The notes under the pieces: model-generated
Databases searched by the model: none
Seen by the model: the letters and a program-made list of their open reading frames with translations, nothing else
Told to the model about the DNA's origin: nothing
Shown: piece after piece, positions 28,100 to 37,227 of the stretch
How the letters are laid out: every line of letters starts with the position of its first letter
How positions within the stretch are numbered: the stretch's first letter is position 1
Program-made: the position numbers and the translations under genes
DNA from: a virus
IMG/VR virus record: IMGVR_UViG_3300020202_000137
Location: 1 to 41,910 of that record
Length of the DNA stretch: 41,910 nt
Reading direction: 5' to 3' (one strand)

Positions 28100-30498
28100 G
28101 AGTTCCCGAGTTTGATGGTGAAGTCGGAGAGACTGTATGCCGCGTAACTCACCTCGTGAATGTCGACGCCGAACGATGGCATGATCAGCGCAGTCGGCGA
28201 AAACGCCTTCCACCGATAGCTATTGTTCCCGTTCGTGACATCCTGGGCGAGCGTGACCGCCGCGGTGATCAGACTTCCATACTCGAAGTTGTAGCGCGCC
28301 ACTGGGGAGCCGTTCTGTTGCGTCAGCCAGATTTCCGTATTCCGCTTGGGTTTCTCTGGCGAAGAAGCCGTGAAGTAACGACCAGCGGTGCAAAGTGTGG
28401 CGCCGACCCACACCGTGTAATCACCGCCCGCGATTTGCTCATGCTCGCCGGTATCGATATTGAACCCACGCGCGGTGACATCCTCCGAGGCCGGCTGAAC
28501 TCGCATCACCACCAGATTATTCGCAAACTCCAGAAACCCGATGGTGTCAAAGTAGGTGCTGACGTATCGTCGCTGCGTGGCGACCTGGGAATCACCAGTG
28601 GTATAGACCAGCGTGCACGGGAGCGTCGTATAGTCCTCGACCAGGAAGAAACTGCCTTCGTAGGTGCCATCTGCGACATTGGTCGCGAAACCGAAATCTC
28701 CATCGCTGTTCTCAAAGATGCGGACGGATGCGTTGAATGTCGTTCCGGTCGCGTAGTAGACGCGATCAACGAAAGTCTCGAAGAGAATATGTTTCGCAAA
28801 TCCATTGACGACCTCGATCGGAATGCCCGTGAGGTTTAGGGCCGAAGGCAGACGGAGCGTCACCTCTTCTCCAGCGGAGTAGGAAAGCGTTCCTGTTTCG
28901 GTGATGTTTGGGTCAGAAAAGTCCTTGAAGACATCCTCGGCAAATGCCTTCCCGATCCGCCCCGCTTCATCGCCGACAAACGTGTAGTAGTCGCGGGTCT
29001 CGTAGTCGTAGACCGTGCAGGACGCGGAGATGCCGGGGGAGTATTTGATGCCCCATTTCCCCGTCGGCGCATGTTGGTAAATCAGCGTGTCGCAATACCA
29101 CTGCGAGACGCCGGTCTTCACCCACCAGCAATTCAGTTCCCGGGTGTAGTCGAAGACACCGTGAAAGAACTCGGGCGCGTCATCATCGTTCTGGATGTTC
29201 CGCAGCGTCCGGATCACCTGGTCTCCGATTGGCACCTGCGAAGAGGAATCCGCGGAGATGATGCGATATGCCTTGGCGTTAATCCCCGTGCTCACGCTTT
29301 GCGAGTTCGGGAGCCGCATGGGAAACTGCGAGAAATGCGAACTGACCGACTGCGCCTCGTCCAGGGTGCGCAAGGTCTCCATGAAGTTGCTTTCCGAGGC
29401 AGCGTTGAGGTCGAGCGCGTAGCTTCGCGCCGGCCGCTCGGTGTCGAGCTTCAGGATTCGCTCGTTCGGGATGAGCGCGATAGCGGAGCCAACGCCTCCG
29501 CCCACTGGCTCAGCAAACATGTCGGGCACCAAAATGGAACTCGTCCCGTCGGCGCTGATGATCTCGGTGGTTCGCCCCCAAGAGAATGGGTTGAGCGCCT
29601 TGCTGCGGTAAAGAGTGGTTGCGGCTCCTCCAATCGTGATGACCGTTTCGCCCGTGAATGGCACGGTCGCCGGGTTCTCAAGCTCAGGGTCCGTGCAAAG
29701 CTGACACTCGGTAGCTGACACCCATTTGAAGTAAAAACTTCCGCGTTGGTCGTAGCCCCCCGTTGTCACTCCAGACAGCGTAGCAGTCTGCCCGTCCCGC
29801 CCGTTGAACCATTCGCCATCTTCTTCATCGAGGGTGATGGTATCCGTGCCGTCGAGCGTGACCGGAAGAACGAGCGGGATATTCCCCCACCCCCAAAAGT
29901 AGGTTCCGTCAAAGACTGTGTATCGGAACGCTGGGCACGGAAAATTATCCAGTTCCAGAGCCTCCCCGGTGTCCGCTGCGTTGTTGTCAACGTAAGTCGC
30001 AGTTGGGGAAATGGGATCGTTCGCGACGTTTCCCACGTAATAGTATCGCCCCGCCTCGGCCTCCGCCAACGCCTGAGCAACACTCAGCCCTGCAGCGGTC
30101 CGATAAATCAAAATGTAATCAACATCGCTTCGGGTCGTTGTGCTGCACTGCACGCTGATCTGGCTTCCAACCGAGGTGGCCGTGTCGGAATCAGAGGGCG
30201 AAGACCGCGGCCAATCGTTTCCACCTGCCGATTGTGACGATTGCACAAAAGGATACCGAGAGGACGCATACACGTAGACATAATGATACGCTCCCGCTGG
30301 GACCACCCCGGCCCCGCCAACAGTGACCGTGGGGGCGCTCGTTGGCGCGTCGAATCCGGCCTTTATGGATGTTCCATCCGGGAACATTAATATCGCCTGC
30401 TCCTCCCCATTCACGCGCAGCGTCATCCTTAATTGCGCCGAACTGGCGTAACTGTTCTTCCAAGACGTTTGGCCTGCGGCTGTGACGGTTGTCGGCAT
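28096..30498 (-). CDS. Tail tube nozzle protein (T7 gp12 / P22 gp10-like)
   Basis: Encodes 800 residues, the size of the tubular nozzle proteins of podoviruses (T7 gp12 or P22 gp10). It is almost entirely beta-rich with repeated Tyr/Trp/Gly strands such as PAGAYHYVYVYASS, YDQRGSFYFKWVSA and LNCWWVKTGVSQWYCDT, consistent with a beta-propeller plus arches. There is no signal peptide or enzyme motif. The ATG shares one base with the upstream stop (TAATG). It follows adaptor-like and C1q-like genes, as expected for a tail module. The assignment is by size, composition and order. Confidence 0.72.
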   Translation of the reverse strand: MPTTVTAAGQTSWKNSYASSAQLRMTLRVNGEEQAILMFPDGTSIKAGFDAPTSAPTVTVGGAGVVPAGAYHYVYVYASSRYPFVQSSQSAGGNDWPRSSPSDSDTATSVGSQISVQCSTTTRSDVDYILIYRTAAGLSVAQALAEAEAGRYYYVGNVANDPISPTATYVDNNAADTGEALELDNFPCPAFRYTVFDGTYFWGWGNIPLVLPVTLDGTDTITLDEEDGEWFNGRDGQTATLSGVTTGGYDQRGSFYFKWVSATECQLCTDPELENPATVPFTGETVITIGGAATTLYRSKALNPFSWGRTTEIISADGTSSILVPDMFAEPVGGGVGSAIALIPNERILKLDTERPARSYALDLNAASESNFMETLRTLDEAQSVSSHFSQFPMRLPNSQSVSTGINAKAYRIISADSSSQVPIGDQVIRTLRNIQNDDDAPEFFHGVFDYTRELNCWWVKTGVSQWYCDTLIYQHAPTGKWGIKYSPGISASCTVYDYETRDYYTFVGDEAGRIGKAFAEDVFKDFSDPNITETGTLSYSAGEEVTLRLPSALNLTGIPIEVVNGFAKHILFETFVDRVYYATGTTFNASVRIFENSDGDFGFATNVADGTYEGSFFLVEDYTTLPCTLVYTTGDSQVATQRRYVSTYFDTIGFLEFANNLVVMRVQPASEDVTARGFNIDTGEHEQIAGGDYTVWVGATLCTAGRYFTASSPEKPKRNTEIWLTQQNGSPVARYNFEYGSLITAAVTLAQDVTNGNNSYRWKAFSPTALIMPSFGVDIHEVSYAAYSLSDFTIKLGNS

Positions 30499-31037
30499 TA
30501 TGAGGTTTTGGTTATCTTCAGTTGGATGTATCGCTTCGGCAGCGCGGATCCGCCAAGAGTTGCTGTCACGGTATGGTTGCCGTCCTCATAAAACGCCAAC
30601 GAGGCCGGGGTGGTCCCCGGGAAGATTTGATTGAGCGCAAATACCCGAGTCCCCTGCCGGATTTCAAATCTGGTCCGCATTTTATAAACGACTTGGGTCA
30701 ATTCTCTAAATGTCGCGCCGCTAACGACGGTTCGCATATACTTTGGTTGGAACAATCCGCGAACCACCGATACCGTCCGATCGTAGAGAGCTACTGGTGA
30801 GGAATGCGTGAGGGTGCCCGTATTGTCGTACTGCTGGAACCCACAGTAGACGCCATCCACCCGGTAGACCCCAGCCGCGAGCGTGAATGTGTTGGGGTTG
30901 CTTGCCGAAGACGCCGTATTAAACTCCACTACAATTCGATCCGGATCCCAAGCAAGCTGTCCAAGCGTGTGTAATTCCACCGGAGAAGTCCACGAGCCTG
31001 TGGTCGACCTATCGGTGTAAATGATAGCAACGCTCAT
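30498..31037 (-). CDS. C1q/TNF-like tail-associated protein
   Basis: Encodes 179 residues. The core resembles C1q/TNF jelly-roll trimers found on phage tails: SNPNTFTLAAGVYRVDGVYC, LTHSSPVALYDRTVS and ending TATLGGSALPKRYIQLKI. The same pattern recurs in the C-terminal domain of the neighbour at 31038-32228, so they are tandem paralogs. Such domains make trimeric host-binding or decoration proteins. The start overlaps nothing upstream; its stop abuts the nozzle gene by one base. Confidence 0.72.
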   Translation of the reverse strand: MSVAIIYTDRSTTGSWTSPVELHTLGQLAWDPDRIVVEFNTASSASNPNTFTLAAGVYRVDGVYCGFQQYDNTGTLTHSSPVALYDRTVSVVRGLFQPKYMRTVVSGATFRELTQVVYKMRTRFEIRQGTRVFALNQIFPGTTPASLAFYEDGNHTVTATLGGSALPKRYIQLKITKTS

Positions 31038-32228
31038 CTACGTCTCCTTGATGATCCGGATGTTCGTGTATCGATTCCTTAGCGCGGATCCACCCAGCGT
31101 GGTCGCGGTGGCTGTGTGGCTTTCACCACGGCAGTTTCCGTTTGCGGCAATGTTGATTCCACCGGAGGAAGTAACCGCCGCCTGAATGCTGATCATCGCA
31201 GTTCCGGAGAGCGTGAACGCGCCGAACACCTCCATCTCCAGATTCATGGCAGTGCTGAATGTCGGGTTCCCGGCGATCGCACTGTAGCTGTTGGCTTTTG
31301 AGATCGGCGTGAATGTAGCCAACACCACGCTATTCGTTTCATCGTAGATCGCGGCTGCTCCAGTCGCGGACTTAACGGCTGACGTGAGCGTATGTGTACC
31401 ACTCTGCACCCCGCTGGTATTGATCGCGGCCCCTCCAATCGTTGCCGAAGCCCGGAACGTGTTCGTGGTGAGACCCGCCGCTATCACATAATACGTAGTG
31501 CCAGCGGAAAGACCCGTCGGAAGCGCCCCGGTCGTTGAAAGCGTGAATGCGTCGTTGGCCTGCAGTCCATGATTGTTGATCGTGAAAACCGCCGGGCTTG
31601 CGATTGTGATTGTGACGGTTCCGTTGGTGCTTTGACGATACCCGTAGTCGAAACAGAAACTCATGGCGCCCTCCACGCGGTAGGTGCCAGCGGCCAAGTC
31701 CCAGGTGTTCGGGTTCGCGCCAGCAAGGTAGTCACGAAACACGGTGACGATAGAATCCTCATTCACCGGATTCGCAGTGAGCTTCTGCCGATAGAATGTG
31801 TTCGCCGCTTCGCTGCCTGCGTTCGCATTCAAAGAGCCGCCATCCGTTCCCTGGTTCTCCTCGTGAACAATCAACGCCATGCTCATACTGTCTTCCTCCT
31901 CGATTGGGTCGGGGGTGAGTGAAACGGTCGGCGATTCTCGCCCGGAGATTTCATCCAGGGTGTAGCGCAGTTCACTGCCATCGACGGTCTGGACGATGAG
32001 GTCACCGGTGCCATCGTCGGCTTGGTAAAGGTTGAGGACGCCCGCAGACGCCGTAGTGACGTGCGCGATTCCCTCCAGCCGTTGCATCCATCCGTCTCGC
32101 GGTGGGTAGAGCCCATGGAGTAGCCCGAACTCCGGATACGGGAGATTACTGGGCGACGGTCGTTGATTGAGTCCGCCGAGTTCCTTGAACTGGATTTGCC
32201 CATCCTGTGTGCTTTCGCGTTGCGCCAT
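31038..32228 (-). CDS. Tail protein: nozzle-like N-terminus fused to C1q-like domain with insert
   Basis: Encodes 396 residues. Residues 1-110 (FKELGGLNQRPSPSNLPYPE, DGWMQRLEGIAHV) resemble the N-terminal segment of tail-tube nozzle proteins. Residues 117-396 are a C1q/TNF-like domain paralogous to the next gene (PNTWDLAAGTYRVEGAMSF, TATTLGGSALRNRY). Residues about 207-287 interrupt that domain with an extra beta-rich module (NNHGLQANDAFTLSTTGALP, TTYYVIAAG) absent from the paralog. A strong SD (GAGGAGGAA) precedes an in-frame ATG at 31886, so a shorter C1q-only product may also be made. Probable host-contact or tail-tip protein. Confidence 0.72.
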   Translation of the reverse strand: MAQRESTQDGQIQFKELGGLNQRPSPSNLPYPEFGLLHGLYPPRDGWMQRLEGIAHVTTASAGVLNLYQADDGTGDLIVQTVDGSELRYTLDEISGRESPTVSLTPDPIEEEDSMSMALIVHEENQGTDGGSLNANAGSEAANTFYRQKLTANPVNEDSIVTVFRDYLAGANPNTWDLAAGTYRVEGAMSFCFDYGYRQSTNGTVTITIASPAVFTINNHGLQANDAFTLSTTGALPTGLSAGTTYYVIAAGLTTNTFRASATIGGAAINTSGVQSGTHTLTSAVKSATGAAAIYDETNSVVLATFTPISKANSYSAIAGNPTFSTAMNLEMEVFGAFTLSGTAMISIQAAVTSSGGINIAANGNCRGESHTATATTLGGSALRNRYTNIRIIKET

Positions 32229-32229
32229 G

Positions 32230-32853
32230 TCACGGGTTAAGCGTTCCGAGTAATTCGTTGAAGGAGGACCGCGCTCTGGAAATCCACACCTGCTGCTGGC
32301 TGGACGAGTTTGCGTCTCGAAAGATGTCGGGAGTGGATGCGAGCACGTCCCAGGCGATCGCGTCCGAGAGTTCCGGGACCGGGAGCGTGCTGCCTGCGGT
32401 TAGGGCCGCTGGGCGCTTCCAGTAGGCGTAGGTGATCGATTTACCACTTTCCCGTGAGAGCGGCATAATCCGAAGCTTTCGCTGGGTGCCAGTGGATCCG
32501 GCAATCACCCGGCAGGCCAGCGGGGTTGAGGCTTCTTCGAGTGACTCCCAAAGTTCAGCATCCGGGCCCGAGACAATATTCAGAATCTGGTAATCCTCCT
32601 CGCCTGTCGTGTAGTAGCGAACGCTGTTGTCGATCAGGACGTCGAAGTCAGCAGCCAGGTCATAGTCCTGTGTCCCGGCCACAACCGCGAATGTCGCAGT
32701 TAATCGCATCGCCGGAGCGCCCCTGCTCTGCAGCTTCCGGCACAAGCGACGGTTCGACTCATTGATCAGAAGGCCAAGATTCGTGTCTTGCGTCGTGTCT
32801 GGAATCCGGGCGATCCCCTTAACGAAGGCGAGTATTTCGTTGTAGGTCGTCAC
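32230..32853 (-). CDS. Tail adaptor protein (gp4/gp11-like)
   Basis: Encodes 207 residues. The helical start (NEILAFVKGIARIPDTT) with GLLINESNRRLCRKLQ and a central beta part (YYTTGEEDYQILNIVSG, KSITYAYWKRPAALT) is typical of podovirus head-to-tail adaptors such as T7 gp11. The length is usual for them. It precedes the tail proteins in transcription order, next to the fusion protein at 31038. A ring between portal and nozzle is the expected place. No direct motif fixes the family. Confidence 0.68.
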   Translation of the reverse strand: MTTYNEILAFVKGIARIPDTTQDTNLGLLINESNRRLCRKLQSRGAPAMRLTATFAVVAGTQDYDLAADFDVLIDNSVRYYTTGEEDYQILNIVSGPDAELWESLEEASTPLACRVIAGSTGTQRKLRIMPLSRESGKSITYAYWKRPAALTAGSTLPVPELSDAIAWDVLASTPDIFRDANSSSQQQVWISRARSSFNELLGTLNP

Positions 32854-32897
32854 GGTAGTTTTGCTTTAGCACGTTGATTGTTAATGCGTCAAAACCT

Positions 32898-33428
32898 TTA
32901 GGCGGCTTTCACGAGATCGATGAACCAGTCCTTCTTCACTTTTGTGCCCGGGCAGGTTTTCGTAGTCTTCGGGTCGTCCCGATGGAAAAGCACCGTGGCC
33001 GGCGTGGCGGGCAGGCCGAGGAAGTCCAGGAGCGAACGCGTGGCGGCTGCAGCGTTCTCCCAACATTTCAACCCGCGTCCGCTTAGCGGATCCTCCCGGT
33101 CGTAATCTCCAAGCACCTCAATGCCGAACGCGGAACTATTGAAAGTTGAAGCATGGACACCCTTTTCGTGCAGCGGAGTCATCCCCATTACGCAGCCTTC
33201 GGTGTCGTCGATGAAGAAGTGTGGGCCTGATTGCCATCCTTTCTTCTGGTAGAAGTCGCGAATGTTGCGGATGTGCTGCTTGGACAATCCATCCGGACGC
33301 TGGGCGAGTGACGGCGCCGCGGTGTGATGCAAGCAAACCGCTCGCGCCCATCCTGGCGATACGATCGAGCGCAGGTGGTTGTCGAAATCCGGAAGCCTCC
33401 AAACATCGCCGACAGCGTCGAAGCTCAT
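32898..33428 (-). CDS. N-acetylmuramoyl-L-alanine amidase endolysin
   Basis: Encodes 176 residues of the amidase-2/PGRP family, which cuts the bond between MurNAc and the peptide stem. Zinc ligands are His34 (CLHHTA), His149 (LFHRDD) and Cys159 (TCPG); Tyr/Glu near FGIEVLGDYD complete the fold. There is no N-terminal signal, so release needs a holin. Immediately upstream (33431-33718) a small membrane protein is the likely holin. The size and ligand order are normal for phage endolysins. Confidence 0.92.
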   Translation of the reverse strand: MSFDAVGDVWRLPDFDNHLRSIVSPGWARAVCLHHTAAPSLAQRPDGLSKQHIRNIRDFYQKKGWQSGPHFFIDDTEGCVMGMTPLHEKGVHASTFNSSAFGIEVLGDYDREDPLSGRGLKCWENAAAATRSLLDFLGLPATPATVLFHRDDPKTTKTCPGTKVKKDWFIDLVKAA

Positions 33429-33430
33429 AT

Positions 33431-33718
33431 CTATTGTCCGGCCGTTCGCCGCGCCTCCATCCGTAGTCGTTCAAACTCCACCAAGAGGGCGTTCATTTTG
33501 ATTTCCACTGTTTCAAGCCGCGGCTTCATCTCCTTAACGTCGGCGCGAACTTCCTTCACCGCTTCATGCCCTGGAGCCGCTACTCCGATAAGCGTCCACA
33601 GGCGCTCATTCCCAGATGCCAATAAAAGCATGACAACCCAGCCAATCGGGTGCTTCAGCAGTAATTTCCCGACGCCGTTGATCAGTTCGGAGTTTGGGTC
33701 TTTCTTTGCGGGTGCCAT
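33431..33718 (-). CDS. Holin-like small membrane protein
   Basis: Encodes 95 residues. A hydrophobic span at residues about 22-36 and a shorter non-polar stretch at 40-48 follow a Lys-rich start, then a long charged coiled coil (EVRADVKEMKPRLETVEIKM). One span plus a coiled coil with a short start fits a class III-like or accessory holin. It directly precedes the endolysin, separated by 2 bases. The assignment is by location and shape. Confidence 0.6.
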   Translation of the reverse strand: MAPAKKDPNSELINGVGKLLLKHPIGWVVMLLLASGNERLWTLIGVAAPGHEAVKEVRADVKEMKPRLETVEIKMNALLVEFERLRMEARRTAGQ

Positions 33719-33721
33719 GCG

Positions 33722-33964
33722 CTATGTGACGGTGATTGCGTTAGCGGTCGCCAATGCGGCTGCCCGCGCGGAGTTGGCGGCGGTGGTTGCGGCGCCTTCG
33801 AGGATTTGTGCTTTTACCCAAGCGGCCATGATTCGGCGCGCGAATGCAGCTCGCGTCTCCGGTGAGCCGTTGAATGTGCCGGTGTAACCCTGCGCGGTTC
33901 CGAAGTGAAGGAGCGCATCGGTTGTTTGCTGCCCGTCGGGAATGCTGATTGTAAGGTCGGCCAT
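33722..33964 (-). CDS. Small hypothetical structural protein
   Basis: Encodes 80 residues (MADLTISIPDGQQTTDALLHF). A short beta start precedes an Ala-rich helical half (TAANSARAAALATANAITV). It lies between the fibre-like protein and the holin-like gene, ending 3 bases before the latter. Role unknown; a tail-fibre assembly partner is possible. Confidence 0.6.
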   Translation of the reverse strand: MADLTISIPDGQQTTDALLHFGTAQGYTGTFNGSPETRAAFARRIMAAWVKAQILEGAATTAANSARAAALATANAITVT

Positions 33965-33980
33965 GGGGAGTGGGTGGTCG

Positions 33981-34811
33981 CTAGTTGGTTACAATGAAAT
34001 TAACCCTTGTTTCCGCGGTCGCAGCCGCATTGGCGTGAAGCGTGAAAATGCCTGCCGCCGCCACGGCCGCCACGCTTTTCATCGTGCTGTCGTTCGTCGC
34101 CACGGTGGCAGTGATGACACTGGAGGTCGTGACCTTGTTGTTCGTCACCACTAGGGATGTCGCTCCTGCCGCAAAGTTCACGCTACCGGAAGTCTTGTGG
34201 ATCGTCTGCGCTCCGGTCGTCCCGGCGGCGGTGATCGTCTTCGCAACGGCTAAGTCGTTCGTGAGGATGATCGTCTTGTCGTTGAAAATCTCAAACACCT
34301 GCGTAATGGAGAACGCCGAACCCGCCGTAGTGCTCGCCCCCTGGTAGAAGCGGATACCGCCGTCCACGTTGCACCCAAAGAAGGCCGCCGGGCCGGTGGA
34401 GCGCGCCGTCCAATTCGAGCCGTCCCAGTTGCCATTGGAGACAATGAACCCGCTAGACGCAGCCCCCATGATCGTCAACCCGTTCGCCGTCGCGGAAGGG
34501 TCGATGAACAACTGCCCATAGGCCGCGGTGCCCTTGACCAGCATGTTGCCGTTGCCGGTAGGAGTGGCCGCCCCTACGGCGAACCCACTATTACTCACGG
34601 TTACACGGGCGGTGCCGCTGGTGCCAATAGTTAGCTGGTCTGCACCTGGTGAGGAAATGCCGGTGTTTGTGTCGCCACCGTTATTCCCAAAATTGATCGC
34701 AGGCGTGCCTGCGGATCCCGCTGGTAGCTGAATCGTGCCTGTGATTCCCAGCAGCGATGTGATGTTAGAATTCGCGCCTGGCGTTGCCGCGTATTTTGTA
34801 TCTGCACTCAT
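33981..34811 (-). CDS. Fibre-like virion protein
   Basis: Encodes 276 residues, Gly/Ala/Ser/Thr-rich with repeated beta patterns (INFGNNGGDTNTGISSPG, LTIGTSGTARVTVSNSG) and regular strands to the end (ITATVATNDSTMKSVAA). This composition is typical of phage tail-fibre or head-fibre shafts that form beta-helical trimers. No receptor motif is recognised. It is the longest of three small structural genes between coat and lysis genes. The start shares one base with the upstream stop (TGATG). Confidence 0.62.
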   Translation of the reverse strand: MSADTKYAATPGANSNITSLLGITGTIQLPAGSAGTPAINFGNNGGDTNTGISSPGADQLTIGTSGTARVTVSNSGFAVGAATPTGNGNMLVKGTAAYGQLFIDPSATANGLTIMGAASSGFIVSNGNWDGSNWTARSTGPAAFFGCNVDGGIRFYQGASTTAGSAFSITQVFEIFNDKTIILTNDLAVAKTITAAGTTGAQTIHKTSGSVNFAAGATSLVVTNNKVTTSSVITATVATNDSTMKSVAAVAAAGIFTLHANAAATAETRVNFIVTN

Positions 34812-35212
34812 CAGGCTGGGATGACCGGTGTGTCATAGACGACCAACGCTGACCCTGCGGCGATCGTGTAGTTAATTGTTACTGAGGAGACGGCCGAGTC
34901 GTATCCGCCGCCGCCGACCGTGGCCCCAACCGGGAGTGTCGCACCCTCAACCGCCACAGTTCCAGACAGCGCCGTCACACTCCAACCAAGCACGCCTTGC
35001 GGAATGCTCCCATCGCCAGTGGCGTTGGTGACTGTGCTGGCGTACTGCGTGGCCGTTCCGACGGACGAGCCGGCATCGATCACCTTCAGCGCCACCTCGC
35101 CAGTCTCCGACTTACCCAGCGGCAAGCCGGACAGCGTCATCATGGACTGGGCGTTGACCGTCGCCGACGTCGAGTTGTTGCTCGTGTCGAGAATCTTGCT
35201 GACGTCTGACAT
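34811..35212 (-). CDS. Small beta-rich virion protein
   Basis: Encodes 133 residues from ATG 35212 (MSDVSKILDTSNNSTSATV). It is Thr/Ser/Gly/Val-rich, ending with SSVTINYTIAAGSALVVY. A longer in-frame start would lie in the neighbouring gene and is rejected. The make-up is like fibre or decoration proteins. No family is recognised. Confidence 0.62.
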   Translation of the reverse strand: MSDVSKILDTSNNSTSATVNAQSMMTLSGLPLGKSETGEVALKVIDAGSSVGTATQYASTVTNATGDGSIPQGVLGWSVTALSGTVAVEGATLPVGATVGGGGYDSAVSSVTINYTIAAGSALVVYDTPVIPA

Positions 35213-35223
35213 GGCAGGAAGAC

Positions 35224-35652
35224 CTACAGTCCGGTCGTGGTGCTCGTGTTGACCGGTGTGAGGGTGAGAACGAGTGTGGTGATGCCTGCGCCGTCTGGTG
35301 TTCCGCCCTGCTTGTAGTAGAGGTCGGCGTCCGCGGTGAGGCGGTATTTCCCGATGGCATTGCTCGCTGGCAGGAAGGTTCCGCCAGTTGCAGCCGTAGC
35401 CGTAGACGCCGCGTTCACAAGTTGGTTGGCGGTCGAGTCGACGCCGACGCTCATGGTGGGCGTGGTGCCGCCGTCCGCGGTGCTTACGCAGATCTGCGCT
35501 TCGACGATCAGCGGGCGATCCGTGGTCGCCTGGACCCGGGCGAACTTTGTCGCGGTCGTCGAGGTGGTTCCCGAAACTACAAACGTGAGCCTGGTTGGAA
35601 TGTCGCACTTCCGCCCGTATGCGGGGCCTTGAATGGTTGTTGCTGATCCCAT
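35224..35652 (-). CDS. Small beta-rich virion protein
   Basis: Encodes 142 residues starting MGSATTIQGPAYGRKCDI. The chain is Thr/Ala/Ser-rich (FVVSGTTSTTATKFARVQ, AICVSTADGG in pattern) and likely a beta sandwich, as in decoration proteins. It lies right after the coat gene. A decoration or head-fibre role is plausible from position. No family is recognised. Confidence 0.62.
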   Translation of the reverse strand: MGSATTIQGPAYGRKCDIPTRLTFVVSGTTSTTATKFARVQATTDRPLIVEAQICVSTADGGTTPTMSVGVDSTANQLVNAASTATAATGGTFLPASNAIGKYRLTADADLYYKQGGTPDGAGITTLVLTLTPVNTSTTTGL

Positions 35653-35664
35653 GTGCGTAATCGG

Positions 35665-36642
35665 CTACGTTCCTGCTGCGACCATGCCGCGGTAGTGCTT
35701 GTCCCAGCCGACGCCGAACTGCGTGCGGCAGGTCGTGACGTAAGCGTGCGGATTGATCGGACCAACCGCAGCGAGCGGCGTAACGCTGTAGTCCTCAAGG
35801 TTCAGGAGGCGCAGCGGGTAGCTCTGCTCACCGGTGGGAACAATGATGAACCACTTGGTGGTGCTGGTCAGCCAATTCAGGGCGACGTGGCGCAGGCGAA
35901 TGTTGGCGCCCTTGAGCACGTTCGTGGCGCGATTCGCCGTGTCCGGCCGATCGACGCTCATGCAGATTTCGTCCGCCGCCATGCCGTAGGTCGGGTTGGC
36001 CGTGGGCGTGACGATGATGAACTCGGGGCCGTAGCTGACAAAGTTCGTGTTCGCGAAATCCTTCAGTCGGCGCAGGTACTGATTGATGATCAGGTAGACC
36101 GTCTCCGGATTCGGAGGCACACCGACGTTGTAGTAGTTGCTCCAGGTTCCCGATCCGTCCTCGTAGTAGTGGCCGGTCGAAAACGGTGCCCGCGCGGTGC
36201 CATCGAACTCGGTGATGTTCGTGGACAGGCTGTTCGTGAAGCCGTTGTTAAAGCCTAGGTCGATCGCCGTCTTATCCTTCAGGCTCACGGTGGAGCGCAT
36301 CATGTCCCGCGCGTTGTCGAGCGGCTCCTTGTAGACTGCCGTGCGCATGAAGGTCTCTTCGATGGAGACCTGCGAGCGGTAGCTCTTGACGTAGATCGTG
36401 CTCTTGTAGCCCTTCACCGGGGCAACCTGCGGGGCAGCCTCCTGGTCGCGGTTCAGCCGCGGGAAGCTGAGACCCTGGATGGCCTGGCGTTCATTCGTGA
36501 GGCGGTCGGTCGATTCGACGCGCGCGATTTGGCTGTGCTCGTTGGGGCTATCGCGGAAGATATACCGCTCCATGCTCTGCAGGTTGCGGTTGTAAGCTTC
36601 GACGTATCCCTCGACCACGAGTGGTGATTGTCCGTTTGCCAT
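35665..36642 (-). CDS. Major capsid protein
   Basis: Encodes 325 residues, a common size for HK97-fold coat proteins. The N-terminal part is helical (EAYNRNLQSMERYIFR), and a long loop region (GYKSTIYVKSYRSQVSIEET, RTAVYKEPLDNARDMMRST) matches the extended E-loop and spine helix. The C-terminal half is mixed (FIIVTPTANPTYGMAADE, LRLLNLEDYSVTPLA). It sits after scaffold and decoration-like genes and before fibre-like ones. Assignment rests on size, order and make-up; the family name is not fixed. Confidence 0.78.
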   Translation of the reverse strand: MANGQSPLVVEGYVEAYNRNLQSMERYIFRDSPNEHSQIARVESTDRLTNERQAIQGLSFPRLNRDQEAAPQVAPVKGYKSTIYVKSYRSQVSIEETFMRTAVYKEPLDNARDMMRSTVSLKDKTAIDLGFNNGFTNSLSTNITEFDGTARAPFSTGHYYEDGSGTWSNYYNVGVPPNPETVYLIINQYLRRLKDFANTNFVSYGPEFIIVTPTANPTYGMAADEICMSVDRPDTANRATNVLKGANIRLRHVALNWLTSTTKWFIIVPTGEQSYPLRLLNLEDYSVTPLAAVGPINPHAYVTTCRTQFGVGWDKHYRGMVAAGT

Positions 36643-36679
36643 ATGGTAGGTCGGTTAGGTATTGTGGCTGGGTTGGTGA

Positions 36680-37222
36680 TTACTGGATGGCCGAGTCGAT
36701 GACCTTCACGAGCACCCGACCGTTGAAGTCCGCCGCGGCGTCTCCGTCCGGGTATTTCGTGTTGATGTACTTATCCACGACTTGGAAGATGTTCTTCGTG
36801 GCGGTGCCGCTGTCGGAGGCGTCGACGCCCAGCGCGGTGGTGTCGACACTGGCTAGATAACGGGCGCTGTAGCGCGTCCCGATCGAGACATCGGCGAGGG
36901 TCGTGCTGCCGCTCCCCACATTCCCGGAGCCGTCCGTGATGTTCATAATGAACAGAGTGCCACCAGACGGATCGATCACGCTGTGCAGCTCGCTCCATGG
37001 CGCCGTGTAGGGCTCATCCGTGGAGGCGTGGCTGTTGTCGGGCGTGAGTCCGTAGATGCCGGTGTCGTCAGCCACGTAGGCGGCAAGATCGCCGCTTGAG
37101 ATTTTGACGAATTGACCGTTGCTGAATGAGTTCGATCCGTCGCTTTGCTGCGTGCGGGTCTTGAGGTATGCCGCCCCAGGCGCGCTAAATACGCGAGGGC
37201 GGCTAATGGGTGCGGTTGCCAT
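36680..37222 (-). CDS. Decoration or head-fibre-like protein
   Basis: Encodes 180 residues, mostly beta-rich with Ser/Thr/Gly (NSFSNGQFVKISSGDLAAYV, GTLFIMNITDGSGNVGSG). It lies immediately upstream of the coat gene, where capsid cement proteins are often found. No enzyme motif is present. The assignment is inference from order and composition. Confidence 0.62.
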   Translation of the reverse strand: MATAPISRPRVFSAPGAAYLKTRTQQSDGSNSFSNGQFVKISSGDLAAYVADDTGIYGLTPDNSHASTDEPYTAPWSELHSVIDPSGGTLFIMNITDGSGNVGSGSTTLADVSIGTRYSARYLASVDTTALGVDASDSGTATKNIFQVVDKYINTKYPDGDAAADFNGRVLVKVIDSAIQ

Positions 37223-37227
37223 AGTGG

